This document shows, one piece after another, positions 10,000 through 21,602 of a stretch of 64,000 bases of DNA. How positions within the stretch are numbered: position 1 is the stretch's first letter; every line of letters starts with the position of its first letter. The notes under the pieces were generated by a model. It saw nothing but the letters and a program-made list of their open reading frames with translations. It did not search any database and had not been told where the DNA came from. The translations under genes and the position numbers were made by a program. Origin of the DNA: Crossaster papposus (lineage: Eukaryota; Echinodermata; Asteroidea; Velatida; Solasteridae); the NCBI GenBank assembly GCA_037893245.1, contig JBAIAA010000455.1, positions 248,001-312,000 on the forward strand. Direction: 5' to 3'.

Positions 10000-10612
10000 T
10001 TCAGTTCTTTTATGTTTCTTATTCCGTATAATATATAATAATAATAATAATAATAATTTATTGATTTATATTGCGCCCATTCCATACAATGTACACAGGC
10101 GCATAACAACTATATAATTGCTAAAACATTGGTAATTAAAAATTATCACAAAATAATCAGTAAATAGCTCGAAAATATGCACATAAAATATGATAAGACA
10201 TACACTTTGAACAAGTAACAATATTATTATTAAACCTTATTATTATTAAACCACATTATTAAAAAGCTTGTTTAAAAAGGTGAGTCTTCAGGACTGATTT
10301 AAAAACACCAAGATTAGCAGCGTCCCTAACATGAAGTGGGAGTTTATTCCAGAGATATGGAGCACTATATTCAAAGGCTCGGTCCCCAAGAGTAGCCTTG
10401 CCACAACCTACAGGGTAGTTAAGAAAGATACCATCACTAGAACTACGAAGACAGTAACGAGATTGGGACTTGATAGAAACAAGCCGACTTAAATACTGTG
10501 GGGCTAAACTATGTAAAATTTTGTAAGTAATCAATAAAAGTTTGAATTCAATTCTAGACCAAACAGGAAGCCAATGTAGATCCATAAATAATGGTGTAAT
10601 ATATAATAGCAA
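10000..10612 (-). mobile_element. 3' end of a non-LTR retrotransposon (CR1/L2-like)
   Basis: On the minus strand the reading frame 10612-10259 is the C-terminal tail of a LINE reverse-transcriptase protein. It shows HWLPVWSRIEFKLLLITYK, LAPQYLS, GDRAFEYSAPYLWNKLPLHV and FKSVLKTHLF in the order usual for CR1/L2-type elements. It is followed by a 3' region ending in an (AAT)n microsatellite at about 10037-10057. The RT core and endonuclease are missing, a 5'-truncated insertion typical of target-primed integration. Confidence 0.8.
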
Positions 10613-10619
10613 AGCTTTA

Positions 10620-11318
10620 TTTCACGTTCTGTACGTTAATTTCTACAATTTTTCTGATAAATTTTAATTTGTACGTGGAACAATTGTGAGAACACCTCGG
10701 ATGTCCAAGCGAATGGACCAACAGAAATGCGCGTTGCGGAAGAACTTCAGGCCGAGAGGATCGGGTGAAAAAGGGCTGTTTTCCGAACCCCAACTTTCTC
10801 TTCGTCTCAGGCTTCATTCATACAGTTTAGCAATAGGGTGTAGCCGGAGCCAAAGCCAGGGGTTTGGAAAACGGCCTTGGTCTGTTTGTCTGATTAGGCG
10901 CATGAATCTTTGCGCTAATAACCACGGATCTTGCAGAATGTCCGCAGGGGTTTGAGCGATATTAGTAGAAGGCTTGTAAAAGCGCTACGTGGCTCAAGCT
11001 GGTGGTTCATGGGTAACAATGGTTTGTTGCGATAACGCTTTCTCGTGGCAGCGTGTTATTACAGAGGCGAATCACGGCGGTGGGGTAACGCGTATCTAAC
11101 GTACATGTCAACACTTAACCATCTTTCAACAGGTTTCACAGCTGCTCTGGAAAACCTTGAAAATGGGTTTCTATTTTTTCAGCTAGAGAAAATTTGGGGC
11201 CAAAAAATACAAATTTGGCAAAACCCACAGACTTTAATGTTAGTTCTTAAAAGTGACTTTGTCAGTGACTAAGAAAAGAACATTTGTTTTTGCCAGCTTG
11301 GCAGGTGTGACAAAAAAA
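10620..11318. other. Intron, nothing recognised
   Basis: No repeat family or coding pattern recognised. G+C is locally raised near 10690-10960, but the open frames there have no family resemblance. Confidence 0.4.
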
Positions 11319-11401
11319 TGAGAATAAATTAAAACGATTGTAGGCACATACATATAGAGACTTTCTAACCTTTGTTTTTTGGTTGGTTCGAATCCCACCA
11401 G

Positions 11402-11603
11402 ATACCTTTAACGACCGGCTCTCACTCGGGGAGGAAGCGGAGTGCCAGCCGTGCCTAATGGGGATGTTCTGTGAGACGCCAGCACTGTCCTGGCCCACGG
11501 GCAACTGCGACGCTGGGTTTCTATGCCTGGCTGGCGCAGCCACATCCAGCCCTGACGAAGGCACTAATGCACCCTGTGTAGTCGGTCACTACTGCGAAAA
11601 ATG
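11402..11603 (+). pseudogene. GCC-repeat gene, exon 8 (unit 1), donor out of phase
   Basis: The acceptor is CCCACCAG. It enters in phase 1, completing the CPSG module with DTFNDRLS, and encodes CQPCLMGMFC, CDAGFLCLAG and GHYCEK modules. The only good donor, ATG|GTCAGT at 11604, leaves phase 2, but the next exon requires phase 1. The pattern expected from sister exons is GAAAAAG|GT. One extra T at 11602 would explain it. The same base is present in the duplicate, so it is older than the duplication and not a random read error. Confidence 0.7.
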
Positions 11604-11774
11604 GTCAGTTTACGTTTCTCAATTATTCACTTGGGCTTTTTGCACGAATGAGAGAGGCAGTTTTGTTTGTACCTCTTTCAAGCGCCCTGTTGACAGGACT
11701 CACTGGATGCACGTACCACTTCGCATGCATATGGTGTGAAGTGTGCACGACTAAAGAGACTATGAAATCTCTAT

Positions 11775-11990
11775 TAGTCCGTATGTATGTACGTAGTCCG
11801 TATGTATGTATGTAGTCCGTAATTTACGTAGTCCGTATGTACGTAGTTCATATGTGTGTAAGTAGTCTGGATTTGCGTAGTCCGTGCGTGTGTGCGTAGT
11901 CCGTGCGTGTGTGCATACTCCGTGCGTGTGTGCATACTTCGTGCGTGTGTGTATAGTCCGTGCATGTGTGTATAGTCCATGTGTTTGTTA
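11775..11990. repeat. Minisatellite of TAGTCCGT...GTGTG units (16-19 bp)
   Basis: Units such as GTAGTCCGTATGTATGTAC and GTAGTCCGTGCGTGTGTGC are repeated about 12 times within the intron between exons 8 and 9. An identical copy lies at 15214-15430 in unit 2. Alternating purine-pyrimidine TGTG/CGTG tracts could favour Z-DNA (inference). Confidence 0.85.
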
Positions 11991-12120
11991 AATGTGTGTC
12001 AAATGTGTTTTTCTGATGCCAACAATTTGACGAAGGTTAGAAAACGACAAAAACTAAGGAGCTGAGATTTTGTAAACCCCTTTTATTTCACCCACTTTGT
12101 CTTTTTGTGAACCCTTCCAG

Positions 12121-12378
12121 GCACCAACTCGGCCACCGCTTGCCCCCCTGGAACAATCAACTCTGACGAGGGTGGACGATCCATGGACGACTGCGTCCCA
12201 TGCGAGGCTGGTCACTTCTGTCGGGGCACGGGCCTGTCGGCACCCACGGGCATCTGCTCAGAGCGCTACTACTGTCCGAGTGACGCCGTGATTGATTCGT
12301 TTAAGCCCGCCTGCTACGAGTGCCCGGCTGGGTCCTTCTGCCCGAATGAGACGGCGACGCCGGTGGCCTGCAACCTAG
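12121..12378 (+). CDS. GCC-repeat gene, exon 9 (unit 1)
   Basis: Acceptor CCCTTCCAG. The 258-nt exon is phase 1 at both ends and fully open. It encodes CPPGTINSDEGG, CVPCEAGHFCRG, CSERYYCPSD and CPAGSFCPNETAT modules. The donor lies at CTAG|GTACCT, but an 8-bp repeat creates a second CTAG|GTAGGA donor 8 nt further on, and use of that one would break the frame. Unit 2 has only the GTAGGA donor, in frame. Confidence 0.75.
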
Positions 12379-12730
12379 GTACCTAGGTAGGAATTAAACC
12401 CATGTTGTAGTAATTGCAAGACTGTCGCCAGTCCGAACATGTGGCTTGCGACTCGGGTAAGAATCCTACCAGTGTCGTAGTTGGTTGTATTCCGTGAATG
12501 TTAAGCTTTGACCAAAGCTATCAAGCTTGTTCCCTGAACGAGAATTTGTCGGCTAGCCTCATACTCATACTCAACAGCCTGCATGCACGTACATATACAC
12601 ACACGCCCCTCACGTACATCCTCAAACAGAATACGGCATAGTCGAGGCGAATGATAGCCTTGACCCAATTTAATCCGTTTATTTACATTTACGGCCAAAT
12701 TCGGCCGAGCCAATTAAACACTGTAAACTA
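12379..12730. other. Unique intron sequence before the satellite
   Basis: About 350 bp of non-repetitive intron, duplicated at 15818-16160. No coding or RNA signature. Confidence 0.5.
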
Positions 12731-13751
12731 TGATTTGATGATTTGATGATGGGATGATGGGATGATGGGATGATGGGATGATGGGATGATGGGATGATGG
12801 GATGATGGGATGATGGGATGATGGGATGATGGGATGATGGGATGATGGGATGATGGGATGATGGGATGATGGGATGATGGGATGATGGGATGATGGGATG
12901 ATGGGATGATGGGATGATGGGATGATGGGATGATGGGATGATGGGATGATGGGATGATGGGATGATGGGATGATGGGATGATGGGATGATGGGATGATGG
13001 GATGATGGGATGATGGGATGATGGGATGATGGGATGATGGGATGATGGGATGATGGGATGATGGGATGATGGGATGATGGGATGATGGGATGATGGGATG
13101 ATGGGATGATGGGATGATGGGATGATGGGATGATGGGATGATGGGATGATGGGATGATGGGATGATGGGATGATGGGATGATGGGATGATGGGATGATGG
13201 GATGATGGGATGATGGGATGATGGGATGATGGGATGATGGGATGATGGGATGATGGGATGATGGGATGATGGGATGATGGGATGATGGGATGATGGGATG
13301 ATGGGATGATGGGATGATGGGATGATGGGATGATGGGATGATGGGATGATGGGATGATGGGATGATGGGATGATGGGATGATGGGATGATGGGATGATGG
13401 GATGATGGGATGATGGGATGATGGGATGATGGGATGATGGGATGATGGGATGATGGGATGATGGGATGATGGGATGATGGGATGATGGGATGATGGGATG
13501 ATGGGATGATGGGATGATGGGATGATGGGATGATGGGATGATGGGATGATGGGATGATGGGATGATGGGATGATGGGATGATGGGATGATGGGATGATGG
13601 GATGATGGGATGATGGGATGATGGGATGATGGGATGATGGGATGATGGGATGATGGGATGATGGGATGATGGGATGATGGGATGATGGGATGATGGGATG
13701 ATGGGATGATGGGATGATGGGATGATGGGATGATGGGATGATGGGATGATG
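12731..13751. repeat. 8-bp satellite (GATGATGG)n, ~127 copies
   Basis: Essentially perfect array of GATGATGG (ATGGGATG register). The first two units are GATTTGAT variants. Because 8 is not a multiple of 3, all six frames are open or nearly so, which produces long spurious reading frames on the minus strand (HHPIIPSS periods). Confidence 0.95.
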
Positions 13752-14107
13752 AATTCCTGATTCGCTGATTCCCTGTTGAATCCCTGATTCGCTGATTCGC
13801 TGATTCCCTGTTGAATCCCTGATTCGCTGATTCGCTGATTCGCTGATTCGCTGATTCCCTGTTGAATCCCTGATTCGCTGATTCGCTGATTCGCTGATTC
13901 GCTGATTCGCTGATTCGCTGATTCCCTGTTGAATCCCTGATTCGCTGATTCGCTGATTCGCTGATTCCCTGATTCCCTGTTGAATCCCTGATTCGCTGAT
14001 TCGCTGATTCGCTGATTCGCTGATTCGCTGATTCGCTGATTCGCTGATTCGCTGATTCGCTGATTCGCTGATTCGCTGATTCGCTGATTCGCTGATTCGC
14101 TGATTCG
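13752..14107. repeat. Mixed 8-bp block GATTCGCT/GATTCCCT with TGTTGAATCCCT links
   Basis: Runs of GATTCGCT are punctuated by GATTCCCTGTTGAATCCCT, giving an irregular higher-order pattern. The run lengths between punctuation marks are the same in the copy at 17199-17554, showing that both derive from one ancestor. Confidence 0.95.
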
Positions 14108-14760
14108 CTTGATTGCCTGATTGCCTGATTGCCTGATTGCCTGATTGCCTGATTGCCTGATTGCCTGATTGCCTGATTGCCTGATTGCCTGATTGCCTGA
14201 TTGCCTGATTGCCTGATTGCCTGATTGCCTGATTGCCTGATTGCCTGATTGCCTGATTGCCTGATTGCCTGATTGCCTGATTGCCTGATTGCCTGATTGC
14301 CTGATTGCCTGATTGCCTGATTGCCTGATTGCCTGATTGCCTGATTGCCTGATTGCCTGATTGCCTGATTGCCTGATTGCCTGATTGCCTGATTGCCTGA
14401 TTGCCTGATTGCCTGATTGCCTGATTGCCTGATTGCCTGATTGCCTGATTGCCTGATTGCCTGATTGCCTGATTGCCTGATTGCCTGATTGCCTGATTGC
14501 CTGATTGCCTGATTGCCTGATTGCCTGATTGCCTGATTGCCTGATTGCCTGATTGCCTGATTGCCTGATTGCCTGATTGCCTGATTGCCTGATTGCCTGA
14601 TTGCCTGATTGCCTGATTGCCTGATTGCCTGATTGCCTGATTGCCTGATTGCCTGATTGCCTGATTGCCTGATTGCCTGATTGCCTGATTGCCTGATTGC
14701 CTGATTGCCTGATTGCCTGATTGCCTGATTGCCTGATTGCCTGATTGCCTGATTGCCTGA
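14108..14760. repeat. 8-bp satellite (GATTGCCT)n, ~81 copies
   Basis: Perfect array, ending mid-unit at CCTGA where unit 2 of the duplication begins. The corresponding array of unit 2 is about 250 copies, three times longer. Confidence 0.95.
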
Positions 14761-14840
14761 GAATAAATTAAAACGATTGTAGGCACATACATATAGAGAC
14801 TTTCTAACCTTTGTTTTTTGGTTGGTTCGAATCCCACCAG

Positions 14841-15042
14841 ATACCTTTAACGACCGGCTCTCACTCGGGGAGGAAGCGGAGTGCCAGCCGTGCCTAATGG
14901 GGATGTTCTGTGAGACGCCAGCACTGTCCTGGCCCACGGGCAACTGCGACGCTGGGTTTCTATGCCTGGCTGGCGCAGCCACATCCAGCCCTGACGAAGG
15001 CACTAATGCACCCTGTGTAGTCGGTCACTACTGCGAAAAATG
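14841..15042 (+). pseudogene. GCC-repeat gene, exon 8' (unit 2 duplicate)
   Basis: Base-for-base duplicate of 11402-11603 including the extra T before the donor (15041). If both pairs were spliced in, the protein would gain two modules twice over, but the shared phase problem affects both copies. Confidence 0.7.
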
Positions 15043-15213
15043 GTCAGTTTACGTTTCTCAATTATTCACTTGGGCTTTTTGCACGAATGAGAGAGGCAGT
15101 TTTGTTTGTACCTCTTTCAAGCGCCCTGTTGACAGGACTCACTGGATGCACGTACCACTTCGCATGCATATGGTGTGAAGTGTGCACGACTAAAGAGACT
15201 ATGAAATCTCTAT

Positions 15214-15430
15214 TAGTCCGTATGTATGTACGTAGTCCGTATGTATGTATGTAGTCCGTAATTTACGTAGTCCGTATGTACGTAGTTCATATGTGTGTAA
15301 GTAGTCTGGATTTGCGTAGTCCGTGCGTGTGTGCGTAGTCCGTGCGTGTGTGCATACTCCGTGCGTGTGTGCATACTTCGTGCGTGTGTGTATAGTCCGT
15401 GCATGTGTGTATAGTCCATGTGTTTGTTAA
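15214..15430. repeat. Minisatellite TAGTCCGT...GTGTG, unit 2 copy
   Basis: Duplicate of the array at 11775-11990 with no difference seen by eye. Confidence 0.85.
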
Positions 15431-15559
15431 ATGTGTGTCAAATGTGTTTTTCTGATGCCAACAATTTGACGAAGGTTAGAAAACGACAAAAACTAAGGAG
15501 CTGAGATTTTGTAAACCCCTTTTATTTCACCCACTTTGTCTTTTTGTGAACCCTTCCAG

Positions 15560-15817
15560 GCACCAACTCGGCCACCGCTTGCCCCCCTGGAACAATCAAC
15601 TCTGACGAGGGTGGACGATCCATGGACGACTGCGTCCCATGCGAGGCTGGTCACTTCTGTCGGGGCACGGGCCTGTCGGCACCCACGGGCATCTGCTCAG
15701 AGCGCTACTACTGTCCGAGTGACGCCGTGATTGATTCGTTTAAGCCCGCCTGCTACGAGTGCCCGGCTGGGTCCTTCTGCCCGAATGAGACGGCGACGCC
15801 GGTGGCCTGCAACCTAG
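15560..15817 (+). CDS. GCC-repeat gene, exon 9' (unit 2 duplicate)
   Basis: Duplicate of exon 9, 258 nt, phase 1 at both ends, open. Here the donor is a single CTAG|GTAGGA. Its exit phase fits exon 10 at 29506, giving a C-N-L-G-H-Y-C junction, so if the gene is expressed the following intron would span 13.7 kb of satellites and an H2A locus. Confidence 0.75.
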
Positions 15818-16160
15818 GTAGGAATTAAACCCATGTTGTAGTAATTGCAAGACTGTCGCCAGTCCGAACATGTGGCTTGCGACTCGGGTAAGAATCCTAC
15901 CAGTGTCGTAGTTGGTTGTATTCCGTGAATGTTAAGCTTTGACCAAAGCTATCAAGCTTGTTCCCTGAACGAGAATTTGTCGGCTAGCCTCATACTCATA
16001 CTCAACAGCCTGCATGCACGTACATATACACACACGCCCCTCACGTACATCCTCAAACAGAATACGGCATAGTCGAGGCGAATGATAGCCTTGACCCAAT
16101 TTAATCCGTTTATTTACATTTACGGCCAAATTCGGCCGAGCCAATTAAACACTGTAAACT

Positions 16161-17198
16161 ATGATTTGATGATGGGATGATGGGATGATGGGATGATGGG
16201 ATGATGGGATGATGGGATGATGGGATGATGGGATGATGGGATGATGGGATGATGGGATGATGGGATGATGGGATGATGGGATGATGGGATGATGGGATGA
16301 TGGGATGATGGGATGATGGGATGATGGGATGATGGGATGATGGGATGATGGGATGATGGGATGATGGGATGATGGGATGATGGGATGATGGGATGATGGG
16401 ATGATGGGATGATGGGATGATGGGATGATGGGATGATGGGATGATGGGATGATGGGATGATGGGATGATGGGATGATGGGATGATGGGATGATGGGATGA
16501 TGGGATGATGGGATGATGGGATGATGGGATGATGGGATGATGGGATGATGGGATGATGGGATGATGGGATGATGGGATGATGGGATGATGGGATGATGGG
16601 ATGATGGGATGATGGGATGATGGGATGATGGGATGATGGGATGATGGGATGATGGGATGATGGGATGATGGGATGATGGGATGATGGGATGATGGGATGA
16701 TGGGATGATGGGATGATGGGATGATGGGATGATGGGATGATGGGATGATGGGATGATGGGATGATGGGATGATGGGATGATGGGATGATGGGATGATGGG
16801 ATGATGGGATGATGGGATGATGGGATGATGGGATGATGGGATGATGGGATGATGGGATGATGGGATGATGGGATGATGGGATGATGGGATGATGGGATGA
16901 TGGGATGATGGGATGATGGGATGATGGGATGATGGGATGATGGGATGATGGGATGATGGGATGATGGGATGATGGGATGATGGGATGATGGGATGATGGG
17001 ATGATGGGATGATGGGATGATGGGATGATGGGATGATGGGATGATGGGATGATGGGATGATGGGATGATGGGATGATGGGATGATGGGATGATGGGATGA
17101 TGGGATGATGGGATGATGGGATGATGGGATGATGGGATGATGGGATGATGGGATGATGGGATGATGGGATGATGGGATGATGGGATGATGGGATGATG
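16161..17198. repeat. 8-bp satellite (GATGATGG)n, unit 2, ~129 copies
   Basis: Same array as 12731-13751, of nearly the same length, with one initial variant unit fewer. Confidence 0.95.
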
Positions 17199-17554
17199 AA
17201 TTCCTGATTCGCTGATTCCCTGTTGAATCCCTGATTCGCTGATTCGCTGATTCCCTGTTGAATCCCTGATTCGCTGATTCGCTGATTCGCTGATTCGCTG
17301 ATTCCCTGTTGAATCCCTGATTCGCTGATTCGCTGATTCGCTGATTCGCTGATTCGCTGATTCGCTGATTCCCTGTTGAATCCCTGATTCGCTGATTCGC
17401 TGATTCGCTGATTCCCTGATTCCCTGTTGAATCCCTGATTCGCTGATTCGCTGATTCGCTGATTCGCTGATTCGCTGATTCGCTGATTCGCTGATTCGCT
17501 GATTCGCTGATTCGCTGATTCGCTGATTCGCTGATTCGCTGATTCGCTGATTCG
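17199..17554. repeat. Mixed GATTCGCT/GATTCCCT block, unit 2
   Basis: Copy of 13752-14107 with the same order of run lengths and TGTTGAATCCCT links. Confidence 0.95.
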
Positions 17555-19602
17555 CTTGATTGCCTGATTGCCTGATTGCCTGATTGCCTGATTGCCTGAT
17601 TGCCTGATTGCCTGATTGCCTGATTGCCTGATTGCCTGATTGCCTGATTGCCTGATTGCCTGATTGCCTGATTGCCTGATTGCCTGATTGCCTGATTGCC
17701 TGATTGCCTGATTGCCTGATTGCCTGATTGCCTGATTGCCTGATTGCCTGATTGCCTGATTGCCTGATTGCCTGATTGCCTGATTGCCTGATTGCCTGAT
17801 TGCCTGATTGCCTGATTGCCTGATTGCCTGATTGCCTGATTGCCTGATTGCCTGATTGCCTGATTGCCTGATTGCCTGATTGCCTGATTGCCTGATTGCC
17901 TGATTGCCTGATTGCCTGATTGCCTGATTGCCTGATTGCCTGATTGCCTGATTGCCTGATTGCCTGATTGCCTGATTGCCTGATTGCCTGATTGCCTGAT
18001 TGCCTGATTGCCTGATTGCCTGATTGCCTGATTGCCTGATTGCCTGATTGCCTGATTGCCTGATTGCCTGATTGCCTGATTGCCTGATTGCCTGATTGCC
18101 TGATTGCCTGATTGCCTGATTGCCTGATTGCCTGATTGCCTGATTGCCTGATTGCCTGATTGCCTGATTGCCTGATTGCCTGATTGCCTGATTGCCTGAT
18201 TGCCTGATTGCCTGATTGCCTGATTGCCTGATTGCCTGATTGCCTGATTGCCTGATTGCCTGATTGCCTGATTGCCTGATTGCCTGATTGCCTGATTGCC
18301 TGATTGCCTGATTGCCTGATTGCCTGATTGCCTGATTGCCTGATTGCCTGATTGCCTGATTGCCTGATTGCCTGATTGCCTGATTGCCTGATTGCCTGAT
18401 TGCCTGATTGCCTGATTGCCTGATTGCCTGATTGCCTGATTGCCTGATTGCCTGATTGCCTGATTGCCTGATTGCCTGATTGCCTGATTGCCTGATTGCC
18501 TGATTGCCTGATTGCCTGATTGCCTGATTGCCTGATTGCCTGATTGCCTGATTGCCTGATTGCCTGATTGCCTGATTGCCTGATTGCCTGATTGCCTGAT
18601 TGCCTGATTGCCTGATTGCCTGATTGCCTGATTGCCTGATTGCCTGATTGCCTGATTGCCTGATTGCCTGATTGCCTGATTGCCTGATTGCCTGATTGCC
18701 TGATTGCCTGATTGCCTGATTGCCTGATTGCCTGATTGCCTGATTGCCTGATTGCCTGATTGCCTGATTGCCTGATTGCCTGATTGCCTGATTGCCTGAT
18801 TGCCTGATTGCCTGATTGCCTGATTGCCTGATTGCCTGATTGCCTGATTGCCTGATTGCCTGATTGCCTGATTGCCTGATTGCCTGATTGCCTGATTGCC
18901 TGATTGCCTGATTGCCTGATTGCCTGATTGCCTGATTGCCTGATTGCCTGATTGCCTGATTGCCTGATTGCCTGATTGCCTGATTGCCTGATTGCCTGAT
19001 TGCCTGATTGCCTGATTGCCTGATTGCCTGATTGCCTGATTGCCTGATTGCCTGATTGCCTGATTGCCTGATTGCCTGATTGCCTGATTGCCTGATTGCC
19101 TGATTGCCTGATTGCCTGATTGCCTGATTGCCTGATTGCCTGATTGCCTGATTGCCTGATTGCCTGATTGCCTGATTGCCTGATTGCCTGATTGCCTGAT
19201 TGCCTGATTGCCTGATTGCCTGATTGCCTGATTGCCTGATTGCCTGATTGCCTGATTGCCTGATTGCCTGATTGCCTGATTGCCTGATTGCCTGATTGCC
19301 TGATTGCCTGATTGCCTGATTGCCTGATTGCCTGATTGCCTGATTGCCTGATTGCCTGATTGCCTGATTGCCTGATTGCCTGATTGCCTGATTGCCTGAT
19401 TGCCTGATTGCCTGATTGCCTGATTGCCTGATTGCCTGATTGCCTGATTGCCTGATTGCCTGATTGCCTGATTGCCTGATTGCCTGATTGCCTGATTGCC
19501 TGATTGCCTGATTGCCTGATTGCCTGATTGCCTGATTGCCTGATTGCCTGATTGCCTGATTCCCTGATTCCCTGATTCCCTGATTCCCTGATTCCCTGAT
19601 TC
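17555..19602. repeat. 8-bp satellite (GATTGCCT)n, ~250 copies, ending in GATTCCCT
   Basis: About 2.0 kb of perfect GATTGCCT units followed by five or six GATTCCCT units from 19558. The switch to GATTCCCT immediately precedes the 17-bp satellite. Confidence 0.95.
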
Positions 19603-21602
19603 CCCGACAAGTCCCCCCTCGCGACAAGTCCCCCCTCGCGACAAGTCCCCCCTCGCGACAAGTCCCCCCTCGCGACAAGTCCCCCCTCGCGACAAGTCCC
19701 CCCTCGCGACAAGTCCCCCCTCGCGACAAGTCCCCCCTCGCGACAAGTCCCCCCTCGCGACAAGTCCCCCCTCGCGACAAGTCCCCCCTCGCGACAAGTC
19801 CCCCCTCGCGACAAGTCCCCCCTCGCGACAAGTCCCCCCTCGCGACAAGTCCCCCCTCGCGACAAGTCCCCCCTCGCGACAAGTCCCCCCTCGCGACAAG
19901 TCCCCCCTCGCGACAAGTCCCCCCTCGCGACAAGTCCCCCCTCGCGACAAGTCCCCCCTCGCGACAAGTCCCCCCTCGCGACAAGTCCCCCCTCGCGACA
20001 AGTCCCCCCTCGCGACAAGTCCCCCCTCGCGACAAGTCCCCCCTCGCGACAAGTCCCCCCTCGCGACAAGTCCCCCCTCGCGACAAGTCCCCCCTCGCGA
20101 CAAGTCCCCCCTCGCGACAAGTCCCCCCTCGCGACAAGTCCCCCCTCGCGACAAGTCCCCCCTCGCGACAAGTCCCCCCTCGCGACAAGTCCCCCCTCGC
20201 GACAAGTCCCCCCTCGCGACAAGTCCCCCCTCGCGACAAGTCCCCCCTCGCGACAAGTCCCCCCTCGCGACAAGTCCCCCCTCGCGACAAGTCCCCCCTC
20301 GCGACAAGTCCCCCCTCGCGACAAGTCCCCCCTCGCGACAAGTCCCCCCTCGCGACAAGTCCCCCCTCGCGACAAGTCCCCCCTCGCGACAAGTCCCCCC
20401 TCGCGACAAGTTCCCCCTCGCGACAAGTCCCCCCTCGCGACAAGTCCCCCCTCGCGACAAGTCCCCCCTCGCGACAAGTCCCCCCTCGCGACAAGTCCCC
20501 CCTCGCGACAAGTCCCCCCTCGCGACAAGTCCCCCCTCGCGACAAGTCCCCCCTCGCGACAAGTCCCCCCTCGCGACAAGTCCCCCCTCGCGACAAGTCC
20601 CCCCTCGCGACAAGTCCCCCCTCGCGACAAGTCCCCCCTCGCGACAAGTCCCCCCTCGCGACAAGTCCCCCCTCGCGACAAGTCCCCCCTCGCGACAAGT
20701 CCCCCCTCGCGACAAGTCCCCCCTCGCGACAAGTCCCCCCTCGCGACAAGTCCCCCCTCGCGACAAGTCCCCCCTCGCGACAAGTCCCCCCTCGCGACAA
20801 GTCCCCCCTCGCGACAAGTCCCCCCTCGCGACAAGTCCCCCCTCGCGACAAGTCCCCCCTCGCGACAAGTCCCCCCTCGCGACAAGTCCCCCCTCGCGAC
20901 AAGTCCCCCCTCGCGACAAGTCCCCCCTCGCGACAAGTCCCCCCTCGCGACAAGTCCCCCCTCGCGACAAGTCCCCCCTCGCGACAAGTCCCCCCTCGCG
21001 ACAAGTCCCCCCTCGCGACAAGTCCCCCCTCGCGACAAGTCCCCCCTCGCGACAAGTCCCCCCTCGCGACAAGTCCCCCCTCGCGACAAGTCCCCCCTCG
21101 CGACAAGTCCCCCCTCGCGACAAGTCCCCCCTCGCGACAAGTCCCCCCTCGCGACAAGTCCCCCCTCGCGACAAGTCCCCCCTCGCGACAAGTCCCCCCT
21201 CGCGACAAGTCCCCCCTCGCGACAAGTCCCCCCTCGCGACAAGTCCCCCCTCGCGACAAGTCCCCCCTCGCGACAAGTCCCCCCTCGCGACAAGTCCCCC
21301 CTCGCGACAAGTCCCCCCTCGCGACAAGTCCCCCCTCGCGACAAGTCCCCCCTCGCGACAAGTCCCCCCTCGCGACAAGTCCCCCCTCGCGACAAGTCCC
21401 CCCTCGCGACAAGTCCCCCCTCGCGACAAGTCCCCCCTCGCGACAAGTCCCCCCTCGCGACAAGTCCCCCCTCGCGACAAGTCCCCCCTCGCGACAAGTC
21501 CCCCCTCGCGACAAGTCCCCCCTCGCGACAAGTCCCCCCTCGCGACAAGTCCCCCCTCGCGACAAGTCCCCCCTCGCGACAAGTCCCCCCTCGCGACAAG
21601 TC
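19603..21602. repeat. 17-bp satellite GACAAGTCCCCCCTCGC, ~117 copies
   Basis: Almost perfect array; one C-to-T variant is seen at about 20412. Minus-strand translation repeats a 17-residue period in every frame (three units make 51 nt), giving spurious open frames over 1800 codons. The same 17-mer recurs at 22376-22522 and 23552-23940, and a decayed form at 24247-24277. Confidence 0.97.

Larger units (their letters stand above)
11319..18196 (+). repeat. Direct tandem duplication of a 3.44-kb unit containing two exons
   Basis: Unit 1 begins with GAGAATAAATTAAAACG at about 11319 and unit 2 with the same sequence at 14758, directly after the last GATTGCCT repeat. Both contain exon, TG-rich minisatellite, exon, unique 330 bp, (GATGATGG)n, a mixed GATTCGCT/GATTCCCT block and (GATTGCCT)n. 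I see only two small differences in the 1.4-kb unique part: an 8-bp GTACCTAG present only in unit 1 (about 12379-12386) and one extra GATTTGAT-type unit at the start of the satellite. It is a very recent duplication or an assembly duplication. Confidence 0.9.

Noticed and set aside
9647-10109. Short frames around the (AAT)n tract
   Set aside because: SINE and LINE 3' sequence and microsatellite; no coding pattern apart from the LINE C-terminus on the minus strand.
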